This document shows positions 1 to 8,155 of a DNA stretch of 64,000 nucleotides, piece by piece; positions within the stretch are counted from its first letter, which is position 1, and each line of letters begins with the position of its first letter. The notes beneath the pieces are model-generated. The model ran no database searches. It saw only the letters and a program-made list of their open reading frames with translations, and was not told the origin of the DNA. Source of the stretch: CAYPNF01 sp964411985. Lineage in GTDB: Bacteria; Verrucomicrobiota; Verrucomicrobiia; Limisphaerales; J093. The stretch is from assembly GCA_964411985.1 (NCBI GenBank), contig CAYPNF010000042.1:11461-75460 (forward strand). Reading direction: 5' to 3'. The position numbers and the translations under genes were made by a program.

Positions 1-626
1 TCGGGGTGGCCCGGATAGCCCATGCGTTTGCCAGGGCCGGTGCCGAAAATGGAGTCAATGTGATCCGCTAGCTTGACGGCCACGTTGAGGAAAGACTTCT
101 TGCCCGTAGCCTGGTAGTGCGCCACTGCGGCTTCAAACATATGGCCCGCGCAATACAGTTCGTGCCAATCACGGAGGTTCGACCACTTCTTGTCGGGGGC
201 AGTCACCTGAAAATGGCTGTTCAGGTAACCGTTCGGCTCCTGGGCGGCCGCGAGAGTCGCAATGATCTGATCGAGTTTCAGGCCCAGAGCGGGATCCGGA
301 TGGGTCGCCAACGAGTAAGCAGCCGCCTCCAAAGCCTTGTAGATGTCCGAATCCATGAAGACCGGCCCGCTAAACCCTTCCTTGGCTTTCTTGGCTGCGA
401 GCTCGAGGTTCTTGATGTTCCCGGACTTCTCGAGGTTTTCGAGGTTGGTGGGGATGGAAGCGATCCGGTTGGTCTCCCGTCGAGGTGCCCAAAAGGCATC
501 AAGGATTTCGACCTGGGTAAAGTTTACGGACGAAAGTTTGGGAAGTTCAGCCGGAGCCGTCTTGCCTTCGACCATTGATGCGACGAGCAACACGCCAGGC
601 AACAGAGAAAGGGTGGGCCATTTCAT
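1..626 (-). CDS. GH127 family glycoside hydrolase (beta-L-arabinofuranosidase type), N-terminal part
   Basis: Open from the ATG at 626 to the window edge, giving 208 codons with no stop; the C-terminal two thirds lie outside. Residues 1-22 are a signal peptide (WPTLSLLPGVLLVASMVEG), so the enzyme is exported. The N-terminal GH127 (DUF1680) signature follows: a strand ending in LDAFWAPRRETNR, then GPVFMDSDIYKALEAAAY, QEPNGYLNSHF, and RDWHELYCAGHMFEAAVAHY before the helix with MGYPGHP. These match the start of the alpha/alpha toroid. The family removes L-arabinofuranose from plant glycans with a zinc-bound cysteine nucleophile, which would be in the missing part. No clear Shine-Dalgarno precedes the ATG. 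Family assignment is firm; substrate is not. Confidence 0.85.
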   Translation of the reverse strand, partial: MKWPTLSLLPGVLLVASMVEGKTAPAELPKLSSVNFTQVEILDAFWAPRRETNRIASIPTNLENLEKSGNIKNLELAAKKAKEGFSGPVFMDSDIYKALEAAAYSLATHPDPALGLKLDQIIATLAAAQEPNGYLNSHFQVTAPDKKWSNLRDWHELYCAGHMFEAAVAHYQATGKKSFLNVAVKLADHIDSIFGTGPGKRMGYPGHP

Positions 627-779
627 AAGGAGTCTTTAGAATATTGCCGGGTCGTTGTCAGTAGAAATATTGCTCCGCCCGCCTCCTTCCGAAAGTGACA
701 CTCTGTGAGGCAAAGGTTGTTTTCAACCTACCCATAGGGTGAAGAATTCGCATGGCCTTTGACAGAGCCTCCTAGTAAA

Positions 780-2843
780 ATGAAAGACATGCAGCGGCCT
801 CATACTGACTCCTCTCTTTCTCTGCGGAAGCAGGCGAAGTGGTTCCAGTGGACCATCCTTTGCACACTGGGGGCACTGCTATGGGGGGCAAGTGGGGGGG
901 AGCTCGACTTGGTCGGGGTGACCCTGACCCCGCATCTGCGCATGGAGTCGATGCGGTATCGTCGCGAACCAGAGCCCGCCAACGGCGCCCGGGTACAGCT
1001 GTTCCTGCAACGCGGTTCAAGTGCCGAAGCCTCCCCCCTCGCAATTGGGTCGGATGCACCGATGCATTTCGATGGGAAAACCCCGACAGAACTTCTCAAC
1101 GCCCGCGCCTGGGCCTGGCACGACACCCCGGCCGCCTTGCCTGGCGCGCAACTTCCACTGCCCTCGGGAGCGCTCACGGTCTGGACTTTCAACGGACGGG
1201 TTCTGCCTTGGGGTGCCGGCGGTCGGATCTCGGTGGAGCTAGGGCCCAAGGAGAAGCCGTGGCTTTCGACGAACCTGACATTGGAGACACCTACCGCTTG
1301 GCTTTCCGCTATCACTTTTCTGGCGCCCACGAATGCCCTGCAACCCAACACGATTGTCGTGCATGTAGCCAACGCAAGCCGGGATCCGCTCCAAGTCCTT
1401 TCCTGCCGCCTCTGGCTGCCACAAGATCCGAAGTCACCTCGGACCCTCTTCGCCCAGCCAGCCATGACGAACCTCGCACGGTTTGGGGGTCACTCGGTCA
1501 TCTCAGCGGGGGATCGCGGCGGCTTTACCGTCCAGACTCCGCCGTTGCCTCTCACCTATGGTGCCGTGGAAGTGGAGGTGGAGCCCTCGAGCGGAAAGGC
1601 ATTCCGGCTCTGGGGTCACCTGCGGATTAAACCGGAGCGTTTCGACATTTCCGGAGGGTGGGTAAGCCCGGTCAAGAATGAGTTGTTCCTCAAGACCCTT
1701 CGCCGACTTCACATCAACACCGGCCACCTGCAGCAAACGCCGGGTTATACCGACACCGAGCTCTATGCGCGCTACCCCCTCAAGTACTTCAATTCCTTGA
1801 CCCCCTTTGAGGCGTACGACACCGACGCCGTTTTGCCGCGTGTTCACGCGGTGGAATTTCTCGGCGAGCCCCAATACGGCGGGGGACGCCCTGTGCCGCC
1901 GCAGGAGGTTTGGCAGAAGCTGCAACCCTACGCCGTCACCCGGCTGCCAACCTCAGTCACCCATAGCGAGGAGCGCATCTGGCGGGACTACGCCGGCCTA
2001 AGCGACTTCCCGCACTACGACGCGTATCGCGTTTCCGCCCCTTCGCCAGATGCCTGGTCCAAATACGATCGCTGGGAGGGCAAGACCTTGCGCTGGGGTG
2101 CACCGCTGGAAACCATTGGAGACATGACCCGCAGTTTGCGCGAACTGAACCGGCCAAGCCCCATTGCTTATTGGTCCCAAGGCGCACACGAGGGTTGGGA
2201 TGTGTACGGCGGACGGCAGCGCACTTCGCCCACCCCGGACGAACTTCGAGCCCAGGCCTATCACGCGCTGGCCCACCGCATCACCTCACTCTATTGGTTC
2301 AACCTGAGCCTCAAGTCGCTCCTCAAGTTCCCCGACCTGATCGAGCCCATCCAGAGGGTCGACCGCGAGATCCGGCTGCTGGAGGATTTTTACCTGGAGG
2401 GTGACGCTTTTCATTTCGAGCGCCGCAGCCGGAATGGCAAGCCTGATTGGGACATTGCAGTCATCGCAGGACCCCGTGGTGCAGTCTGCTTCGCGCTGGA
2501 CCTGGCGTACACTCCGGACCCTGCGGAGAGGGTGTTCAAGTTCGGCCCGCCACGCGACGTGGATTTGGAATTCCCGCTCCCGGAGTATCTCCGCCAACCC
2601 GTCGAGGTGGTGGGGGTTACGGCCGAACGCATCCTGGGGGCAGATTTCACCAAATACGCCAAGGGCATCCGGGTCACACGGGCTTGTGGACCGGTGAATG
2701 TGTTTGTGGTCTCGCCCCGCTCAGGATTGGCAGAACAGTTGGAGACCCGAAGGCAGGCGCTGATCCGGTTCGAAGACTCCTTCGGCTTCGACCCCGCCAA
2801 GAACTCGCAGGATTTGCAGCAACTCAAGGCGAGTTTCAAGTGA
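780..2843 (+). CDS. Secreted protein of unknown function, 687 aa
   Basis: I do not recognise this family. The ATG at 780 is preferred over an in-frame TTG at 759; another ATG lies at 789. Residues around 21-40 (QWTILCTLGALLWGASG) form an N-terminal membrane or signal segment, so the product is probably exported. Residues ~45-290 look beta-rich. From the phrase GGWVSPVKNELFLKTLRRL the sequence becomes aromatic-rich with alternating helices and strands (YWSQGAHEGWDVYGG, ITSLYWFNL), like the TIM-barrel glycosidase-like proteins common in Planctomycetes and Verrucomicrobia. No catalytic pair could be assigned. It stands alone between a GH127 gene on the other strand and a convergent unknown gene. 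A role in glycan processing is only a guess from context. Confidence 0.75.
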   Translation: MKDMQRPHTDSSLSLRKQAKWFQWTILCTLGALLWGASGGELDLVGVTLTPHLRMESMRYRREPEPANGARVQLFLQRGSSAEASPLAIGSDAPMHFDGKTPTELLNARAWAWHDTPAALPGAQLPLPSGALTVWTFNGRVLPWGAGGRISVELGPKEKPWLSTNLTLETPTAWLSAITFLAPTNALQPNTIVVHVANASRDPLQVLSCRLWLPQDPKSPRTLFAQPAMTNLARFGGHSVISAGDRGGFTVQTPPLPLTYGAVEVEVEPSSGKAFRLWGHLRIKPERFDISGGWVSPVKNELFLKTLRRLHINTGHLQQTPGYTDTELYARYPLKYFNSLTPFEAYDTDAVLPRVHAVEFLGEPQYGGGRPVPPQEVWQKLQPYAVTRLPTSVTHSEERIWRDYAGLSDFPHYDAYRVSAPSPDAWSKYDRWEGKTLRWGAPLETIGDMTRSLRELNRPSPIAYWSQGAHEGWDVYGGRQRTSPTPDELRAQAYHALAHRITSLYWFNLSLKSLLKFPDLIEPIQRVDREIRLLEDFYLEGDAFHFERRSRNGKPDWDIAVIAGPRGAVCFALDLAYTPDPAERVFKFGPPRDVDLEFPLPEYLRQPVEVVGVTAERILGADFTKYAKGIRVTRACGPVNVFVVSPRSGLAEQLETRRQALIRFEDSFGFDPAKNSQDLQQLKASFK

Positions 2844-2930
2844 GCGGGTACATCCGGCACTCGGGCCGCACGTTATTTCTGTGTAACGGGTGGATCCTCG
2901 CTGGAGGCTACCTCTCAGCTCAATGGCCTG

Positions 2931-4331
2931 CTATTTGCAGCCAAAGAGTTTTCTCTGTCGGATAATTCTAGCCACCTCCGTCGGCACCATGGACTCCCAG
3001 GACGGGTCTCCCGCTTGGATTCTCTCCAGGATCTCGTGGGGGAAGATCGGTAGGTAGCTGGGATCCACGTTCTCGAGACTTTCGATATAGTGGTTTTCGA
3101 CCAGGTAAGCGTGCAGATGGCGCACATGCGGGGCCACCGGTACCGTCTCCGCCGTGATCAAGCGCCCGCTCGCCGGATCCTCGTACGGGTAAACGTAGAT
3201 CTTGAGGTCGTTTTTGAAGAGACGGCCAAAGGACTCCAACAGCCCCCCATCCAGATGGGTGTAGTACTTCCCGTCAAAGATCTCCATGAGCGTGGGGGCA
3301 CCCATCACCAGGCCGATCCTCTTTCGGGTATAACGGAAAAGATATCGGGCAAGGCGGTAGAACTCACCATAATTGGAGATGAGCACAGTTTTCCCAAGCG
3401 CTCCGAGCATGTCGACCCGGTCCAGAAAGTCCTGGTGATCGATGACCCCGCCCTCGGCCAGGTGGCGGAGGGTCATCTCCATCAGGACCACCACTTCGGG
3501 TTCCTCTTTCACCTGGGGCTCCTTCAGGAATTGTGCATAGGCACAATCCAGCATGCTGGCCGTCGCCCGGGTCACTGGCCGAAAACTGCCACGTTCCACC
3601 AGGACTGGTTTCTTATAAACGACCTCGGAAGCCTGCACGACTTCTCCGCTGGCCGTGAACATCGCCGTGTCGGTCATTCGCTCCTCCACCAACTGAAGCG
3701 CGATCAAACGGTTGTCCACATTCTCAAAGTCGGGGCCGGAGAACTTCAGCATGTCCACCTCCATGCGCTCCGGATTCAGATTGTCCATCAAGGCCTTGAC
3801 CAGCTCGCGCGGCCGCTCGTGCAGGTAGAGCGCCGAGTGGACGAGGTTGACGCCTATGATTCCCAAGGCTTCCTGCTGTTGGATATTCTCCCGGTCGTGC
3901 AAGCGGACATGGATGATGATGTCCGAAGGAGGCGCCTGGGGCCTGGTCTGGAACCGGATCCCGAGCCATCCGTGCCCTTCTTCCGTGCGCTTGTAGCTCC
4001 GTGCGGCGATGGTGTTAGCGAAAACAAAGAAGCGGGTGCTTTCACCCCGTTTCTCGCGCAGTCGCTCGTGCTGTAACTCATACTCGTACTGCAACATCGT
4101 CTGCAACCGATGTCGGCTCACGTACCGCTCGGACGGCCCGTAGATGGCGTCACTCACGGTCATGTCGTAGGCGGAGATGCTCTTGGAAATGGTCCCGGCG
4201 GCGCCTCCTACCCGGAAGAACCAGCGTGCCACCTCCTGGCCGGCACCTATCTCCGCAAAGGCGCCGTACTTGGCAGTGTCCAAATTGACCTGAAGAGCTT
4301 TTTCATGAGTGCTCAGGATTTCGTGAGCCAT
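2931..4331 (-). CDS. Conserved cytoplasmic protein of unknown function, 466 aa
   Basis: Starts at the ATG at 4331. The first 50 residues contain a highly patterned block (AEIGAGQEVARWFFRVGGAA, then SKSISAYDMTVSDAIYG) that I associate with a conserved family in Verrucomicrobia, Planctomycetes and relatives. From memory, homologues are sometimes labelled TonB-dependent receptor, but nothing here resembles a beta-barrel: there is no signal peptide, TonB box or plug. The rest is mixed alpha/beta, with a hydrophobic strand ending in VLISNYGEFYRLARYLF and a C-terminal segment rich in Y and P. Strong motif conservation suggests a housekeeping role, but none can be assigned. The gene is single, convergent with the preceding one and divergent from lemA. 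Confidence 0.8.
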   Translation of the reverse strand: MAHEILSTHEKALQVNLDTAKYGAFAEIGAGQEVARWFFRVGGAAGTISKSISAYDMTVSDAIYGPSERYVSRHRLQTMLQYEYELQHERLREKRGESTRFFVFANTIAARSYKRTEEGHGWLGIRFQTRPQAPPSDIIIHVRLHDRENIQQQEALGIIGVNLVHSALYLHERPRELVKALMDNLNPERMEVDMLKFSGPDFENVDNRLIALQLVEERMTDTAMFTASGEVVQASEVVYKKPVLVERGSFRPVTRATASMLDCAYAQFLKEPQVKEEPEVVVLMEMTLRHLAEGGVIDHQDFLDRVDMLGALGKTVLISNYGEFYRLARYLFRYTRKRIGLVMGAPTLMEIFDGKYYTHLDGGLLESFGRLFKNDLKIYVYPYEDPASGRLITAETVPVAPHVRHLHAYLVENHYIESLENVDPSYLPIFPHEILERIQAGDPSWESMVPTEVARIIRQRKLFGCK

Positions 4332-4548
4332 GCGCGAAGCCTACACGCCGAAGGGCTTCCGCACAAGCACCGGCAGAGTATCCTCATCCACCACCTCGCA
4401 CCGTGGGTTATAATCCGCCCGCCGAATTCCACTTTCCGGTGCCGGACTCTTGCGGTACGCTTTGTGTAATTGAACCCGTAGCGCCGTCGTTGTAGAAGCC
4501 CGCTTCTGGCGACACGAACAACGCTGCGGCGAAACCGAAAGCAAACTT

Positions 4549-5154
4549 ATGGCAAGCGGCCTCATCGTTCTGATCGTGGGAGGAATGATCTTCATAGTAA
4601 TCCTCGCCGTGATCATCTTTATCAGCATCTACAACAAGCTGGTGTCGTTGCGGAACCGTTTCCAGAACGCCTACGCGCAGATCGATGTCCAGCTCAAACG
4701 GCGCTACGACTTGATCCCGAACCTCGTAGAGACAGCCAAGGGGTACTTGAAACACGAACGGGGCACACTCGAGGCGGTGATTGCGGCGCGCAACCAGGCC
4801 TCCACCGCACTTCAAGCCGCTTCGAAGAATCCAGGAGACGCCGCGACCATGCAGGCGCTCGCGGGTGCGGAAACCGCCCTGACCGGCACCTTGGGACGCC
4901 TGTTTGCGGTGGCCGAAGCCTATCCCGACCTGAAAGCCAACCAGACCATGAGCCAGTTGATGGAAGAACTGACCTCCACTGAGAATAAGGTCTCCTTTGC
5001 CCGGCAAGCCTACAACGACTCCGTTATGGCCTATAACACGGCGCGGGAGCTATTCCCCAGTAACGTGGTCGCGGGCCTCTTCCATTTCCAGGCTGCCGAG
5101 TCGTTTGTCGTGGAGAAGGCCGAAGAGCGCGAGGCTCCGAAAGTATCGTTCTAG
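4549..5154 (+). CDS. lemA: LemA family membrane protein
   Basis: 201 aa, the usual LemA length. Residues 4-26 are a single N-terminal transmembrane helix, followed by the family block VSLRNRFQNAYAQIDVQL and KRRYDLIPNLVETAKGY, then a long helical bundle ending near residue 190. The classic ATFPSNxxA-like ending is present as ARELFPSNVVAGLFHF. LemA proteins have an outside-facing helical domain of poorly known function. The gene sits 64 bp upstream of an M48 metalloprotease, a pairing common in bacteria that suggests the two act together at the membrane. The family call is secure; the biochemical role is unknown for the family as a whole. Confidence 0.93.
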   Translation: MASGLIVLIVGGMIFIVILAVIIFISIYNKLVSLRNRFQNAYAQIDVQLKRRYDLIPNLVETAKGYLKHERGTLEAVIAARNQASTALQAASKNPGDAATMQALAGAETALTGTLGRLFAVAEAYPDLKANQTMSQLMEELTSTENKVSFARQAYNDSVMAYNTARELFPSNVVAGLFHFQAAESFVVEKAEEREAPKVSF

Positions 5155-5218
5155 GAGGCGCTGGACAGGCACCTTCAAGGGCCCCGGCCAGCGAAGGCTG
5201 AGGCAGGCCGCGAATCCT

Positions 5219-7099
5219 ATGGATTTCTTCCAGAACCAGCAGCGGGCACAAACGAGAACGAAACTTCTCGTCTTCTATTTTGGCCTCGCCGTGGTGCTGA
5301 TTGTGGCAGCGGTTTACTGCATCTTTGCCCTGGCTTTCCTGCAGCCGTACCGGGCCGAACGCGAGGCGGACTTCCTCCGCGCAGCGTGGCGCACGGATCT
5401 CTTCCTCTACGTGGCATCCGGAACGGTCCTGGTGATCGGCCTGGGAAGCCTCTATCGGATTATGCAGCTCGGATCCGGCGGAGGGGAGGTCGCCCGGTCG
5501 CTCGGAGGGATCCAGGTCAACCCAAACACACGAGACCCGCTCGAGCGCAGGCTCAGGAACGTGGTGGAAGAAATGGCCATTGCGTCCGGGGTACCCACGC
5601 CAGACATCTATATCTTGCCAGAGGAGGAGGGCATCAATGCCTTTGCCGCCGGCAACAGCCAAAGCGATGCCGCCGTCGCTGTGACGCGCGGCTGCCTGCT
5701 GCGTCTGAAGCGAGATGAACTGCAGGGGGTCATCGCGCATGAGTTCAGTCACATCCTGAACGGTGACATGCGCCTAAACGTGCGCCTGATTGGGATTCTG
5801 TTTGGGATCCTCTGCCTGGCCATCGTCGGCCGAATGCTCCTGCACACCCGGGGCCGAAAGAATCCGTTGCCCCTCGTGGGGCTCGGTTTGCTGCTGGTGG
5901 GAGGGATTGGTGTCTTCTTCGGTAACCTGATCAAGAGCGCCGTTTCCCGCCAACGCGAGTTTCTGGCGGATGCCTCAGCGGTGCAATTCACGCGCAACCC
6001 GGAGGGTCTCGTGGGCGCTTTGAAGAAGATTGGAGGGTGGACGGAAGGCTCCCAGGTAAGGTCCGCCAGGGCGGAGGAAGCGAGCCATATGTTCTTCGGC
6101 AACGGCCGCGGTGAAAGCTGGTTCGGACTTTTCGCCACTCATCCACCACTGTCGGAACGGATCCGCGCGATCGATCCGAGTTTTCAGGGTGAGTTTCCTG
6201 CCGTGTGCGGTCTGGCTGAAGACTTGGAGCCTGAGTGCGTGGCGGCGGTGGGGCTGGCGCCAACGGAGCACCGTGCCTTGCCCCACCGCCGTGACCTCGT
6301 GGATCAGGCTGGGCTCATCACTTCTGCCAACCTCACCCGGGCAGCGGCGTTTCACCACACGCTTTCCCCGGAAATCCTCGCCGCCATCCGGACCCCGGAA
6401 AAAGCCATCGCGTTGGTCTGCGGATTTACCCTCGCGCAAGAACCCGAGGTCCAGCACGCCCAGCAACAGTGGATCTCGGCCCACTTGGGGAGTGTCATTG
6501 AAACCCACGTTGCTGAACTCCTTCCTTCGCTCGAAATCCTGCCATGGACACGGCGGCTTACGCTGCTGGAAATGGCGGTGCCCGCGCTCCGAAGGCTTAC
6601 CCTGGAAGAGTATGTGCAGCTCAAGCAGGCGGTGCGCGCTCTCACGGAGATGGACCAGCAAATCACCCTCCACGAATACGCCCTACAGAAGGTGTTGTTA
6701 CGGCACTTGAGTGCTTTCCACGAAAAGACACGTCGTCCCGTGGTGACCTTCACCTCACTCAAACCACTGACCTTCGAATGCGGCGTATTGCTCTCCTGCC
6801 TGGCGCATGTGGGACATTCGGACGAGGCCACCAGCCAGCTGGCCTTCCAGCAAGGCACAGCCGCGCTGAACGTTCCCGGAGATTCCGTCTCCTTCTTATC
6901 CTCCGAGCAATGCGGGTTGCAGGAGGTAGATGCGGCGCTTGACCGGCTCAACGGCTTGGCACCCGTCCAGAAACGGAATCTGCTCTACGCCTGCGCGGAC
7001 ACCGTCATGGCAGATGGCGAGGTCACCGAGCATGAGGAGGAGCTCTTGCGGGCCATCGCTGCCACGCTCGACTGTCCGCTCCCTCCGAACCTGCAATAG
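5219..7099 (+). CDS. M48 (HtpX-like) membrane metallopeptidase with TerB-like C-terminal domain
   Basis: The ATG at 5219 gives 626 aa; an earlier in-frame start at 4997 would overlap lemA in another frame and reads as non-protein sequence. Two TM helices (about 16-42 and 60-80) precede the peptidase domain. The zinc motif HEFSH is at residues 174-178, and the third ligand region, EFLAD, is at 247-251 after two more hydrophobic helices (~188-207 and ~215-237). M48 enzymes cleave membrane proteins. The C-terminal half (about 300-626) is helical and not part of the core; its end (LLYACADTVMADGEVTEHEEELL) resembles the TerB/DjlA-type acidic helical domain. Overall length is roughly double a minimal HtpX. 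Likely co-transcribed with lemA. Confidence 0.9.
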   Translation: MDFFQNQQRAQTRTKLLVFYFGLAVVLIVAAVYCIFALAFLQPYRAEREADFLRAAWRTDLFLYVASGTVLVIGLGSLYRIMQLGSGGGEVARSLGGIQVNPNTRDPLERRLRNVVEEMAIASGVPTPDIYILPEEEGINAFAAGNSQSDAAVAVTRGCLLRLKRDELQGVIAHEFSHILNGDMRLNVRLIGILFGILCLAIVGRMLLHTRGRKNPLPLVGLGLLLVGGIGVFFGNLIKSAVSRQREFLADASAVQFTRNPEGLVGALKKIGGWTEGSQVRSARAEEASHMFFGNGRGESWFGLFATHPPLSERIRAIDPSFQGEFPAVCGLAEDLEPECVAAVGLAPTEHRALPHRRDLVDQAGLITSANLTRAAAFHHTLSPEILAAIRTPEKAIALVCGFTLAQEPEVQHAQQQWISAHLGSVIETHVAELLPSLEILPWTRRLTLLEMAVPALRRLTLEEYVQLKQAVRALTEMDQQITLHEYALQKVLLRHLSAFHEKTRRPVVTFTSLKPLTFECGVLLSCLAHVGHSDEATSQLAFQQGTAALNVPGDSVSFLSSEQCGLQEVDAALDRLNGLAPVQKRNLLYACADTVMADGEVTEHEEELLRAIAATLDCPLPPNLQ

Positions 7100-7101
7100 C
7101 G

Positions 7102-8028
7102 CTATTTCACTGCCGGCCCTTCCGCTGCGCCGAGAAACCCCTGCGACTTCATCCATTCCTGGGCCCGGTCAGGCCAACTTGTGACTAGCTCTTTCGTGCG
7201 GCGGAGTCCGTAGCCGTGCCCGCCGGCCGGATAAAGGTGCATCTCCACGGCCACCTTGGCATTCTTCAAGGCCTGGTAATAGCAGAGGCTTCCTTCGACG
7301 GGGATCACGTCGTCCTGGGTCTGCACCAGAAGGGCGGGTGGAGTGTTGCTGGTGACGGTCAGTTCAGGGGACAGCTTCTGGCTCTCTTTCGGTACATTCA
7401 GGTACGCGGGATAGATCAGAATGGTGAAATCCGGACGGCAGCTCGCCTGGTCTGCGGCATCGACCGGCTCATACGTCCGTTTCTCGGAGCAGCTGGTCAC
7501 CGCCGAAAGGTGTCCGCCGGCAGAGAAACCCATGATACCGATGCGCCGCGGGTCCACGTTCCATTCCTTGGCGTTGGCGCGCGTCAGACTGATGGCGCGT
7601 TGGGCGTCCTCCAGTGCGGCAGCCCAGCGCTCTCGGCCCTGTCGCGCCGGCACGCGGTATTTCACCACCACCGCAGTGACCCCGATCGAATTGAACCACT
7701 CGGCGATCTCCGTCCCCTCGAGATCCATGGCGAGAATGAAGTAGGCACCACCAGGGCAAATGACCACCGCCGCTCCGTTGGCCTTGTCTTTTGGAGCCGG
7801 ATAAACCGTCATCGTCGGCCGCGAGACCTTCCCAAGCCGAATGACGCGTTTCCCGCCCACCAAGCCGTCCTTATCGGTGGTGATGTCCTTTTCCTCGCCG
7901 ATATCTCCGGTTTCTCCTGGGGCTGTTTTGGGCCAAAGGGAGATGGGACTAGGACTGGCCGCCTGCATCCGAGGAACGACGAGAAGCGCGAGGGCGAAAG
8001 CAAGGACCGACACTGGTAAAAGTCTCAT
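7102..8028 (-). CDS. Secreted alpha/beta hydrolase, acetyl-xylan esterase / dienelactone-hydrolase-like
   Basis: 308 aa starting at the ATG at 8028, with a signal peptide (LPVSVLAFALALLVVPRMQA). The mature enzyme has the alpha/beta-hydrolase order: HGG-like oxyanion strand AAVVICPGGAYF, nucleophile elbow GFSAGGH, acid loop VQTQDDVIPV and histidine loop AGGHGYGL. The arrangement matches the BD-FAE / esterase-lipase group often found among plant-polysaccharide genes in Verrucomicrobia and Bacteroidetes, where it removes acetyl or other ester groups. Its stop is 3 bp from the stop of the convergent M48 gene. Substrate is not determined. Confidence is high for the fold, moderate for the esterase role. 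Confidence 0.88.
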   Translation of the reverse strand: MRLLPVSVLAFALALLVVPRMQAASPSPISLWPKTAPGETGDIGEEKDITTDKDGLVGGKRVIRLGKVSRPTMTVYPAPKDKANGAAVVICPGGAYFILAMDLEGTEIAEWFNSIGVTAVVVKYRVPARQGRERWAAALEDAQRAISLTRANAKEWNVDPRRIGIMGFSAGGHLSAVTSCSEKRTYEPVDAADQASCRPDFTILIYPAYLNVPKESQKLSPELTVTSNTPPALLVQTQDDVIPVEGSLCYYQALKNAKVAVEMHLYPAGGHGYGLRRTKELVTSWPDRAQEWMKSQGFLGAAEGPAVK

Positions 8029-8106
8029 GGGGAAAGGGTAGCAGATCGCCCGAGCGCACTGCCAGCAAGAATGGAGGGCTTTCCGCGAAGAAGAGCGACA
8101 TTCCGG

Positions 8107-8135
8107 TTGGCAAACATTCTCTGTTATGATATAAA
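8107..8135 (+). promoter_or_regulatory. Putative sigma70-type promoter of the PQQ-propeller gene
   Basis: TTGGCA (8107-8112) and TATAAA (8130-8135) are separated by exactly 17 bp; each matches the consensus at five of six positions. The box lies in an AT-rich patch that stands out from GC-rich surroundings, 20 bp ahead of the ATG at 8156. Whether this host uses an E. coli-like consensus is assumed. Confidence 0.45.
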
Positions 8136-8155
8136 TTAGAATATCGTATGTCTAA

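Noticed and set aside
758..763. TTGACA sequence before the gene at 780
   Set aside because: No -10 box at a suitable distance, and it sits too close to the start codon.
3090..4076. Plus-strand open frame of 328 codons opposite the conserved unknown gene
   Set aside because: Antisense shadow: the minus-strand protein carries strong conserved motifs, while this frame has none.
4997..5218. Long N-terminal extension of the M48 peptidase
   Set aside because: It lies over the LemA gene in another frame and has no protein-like character; the ATG at 5219 starts at a TM helix.
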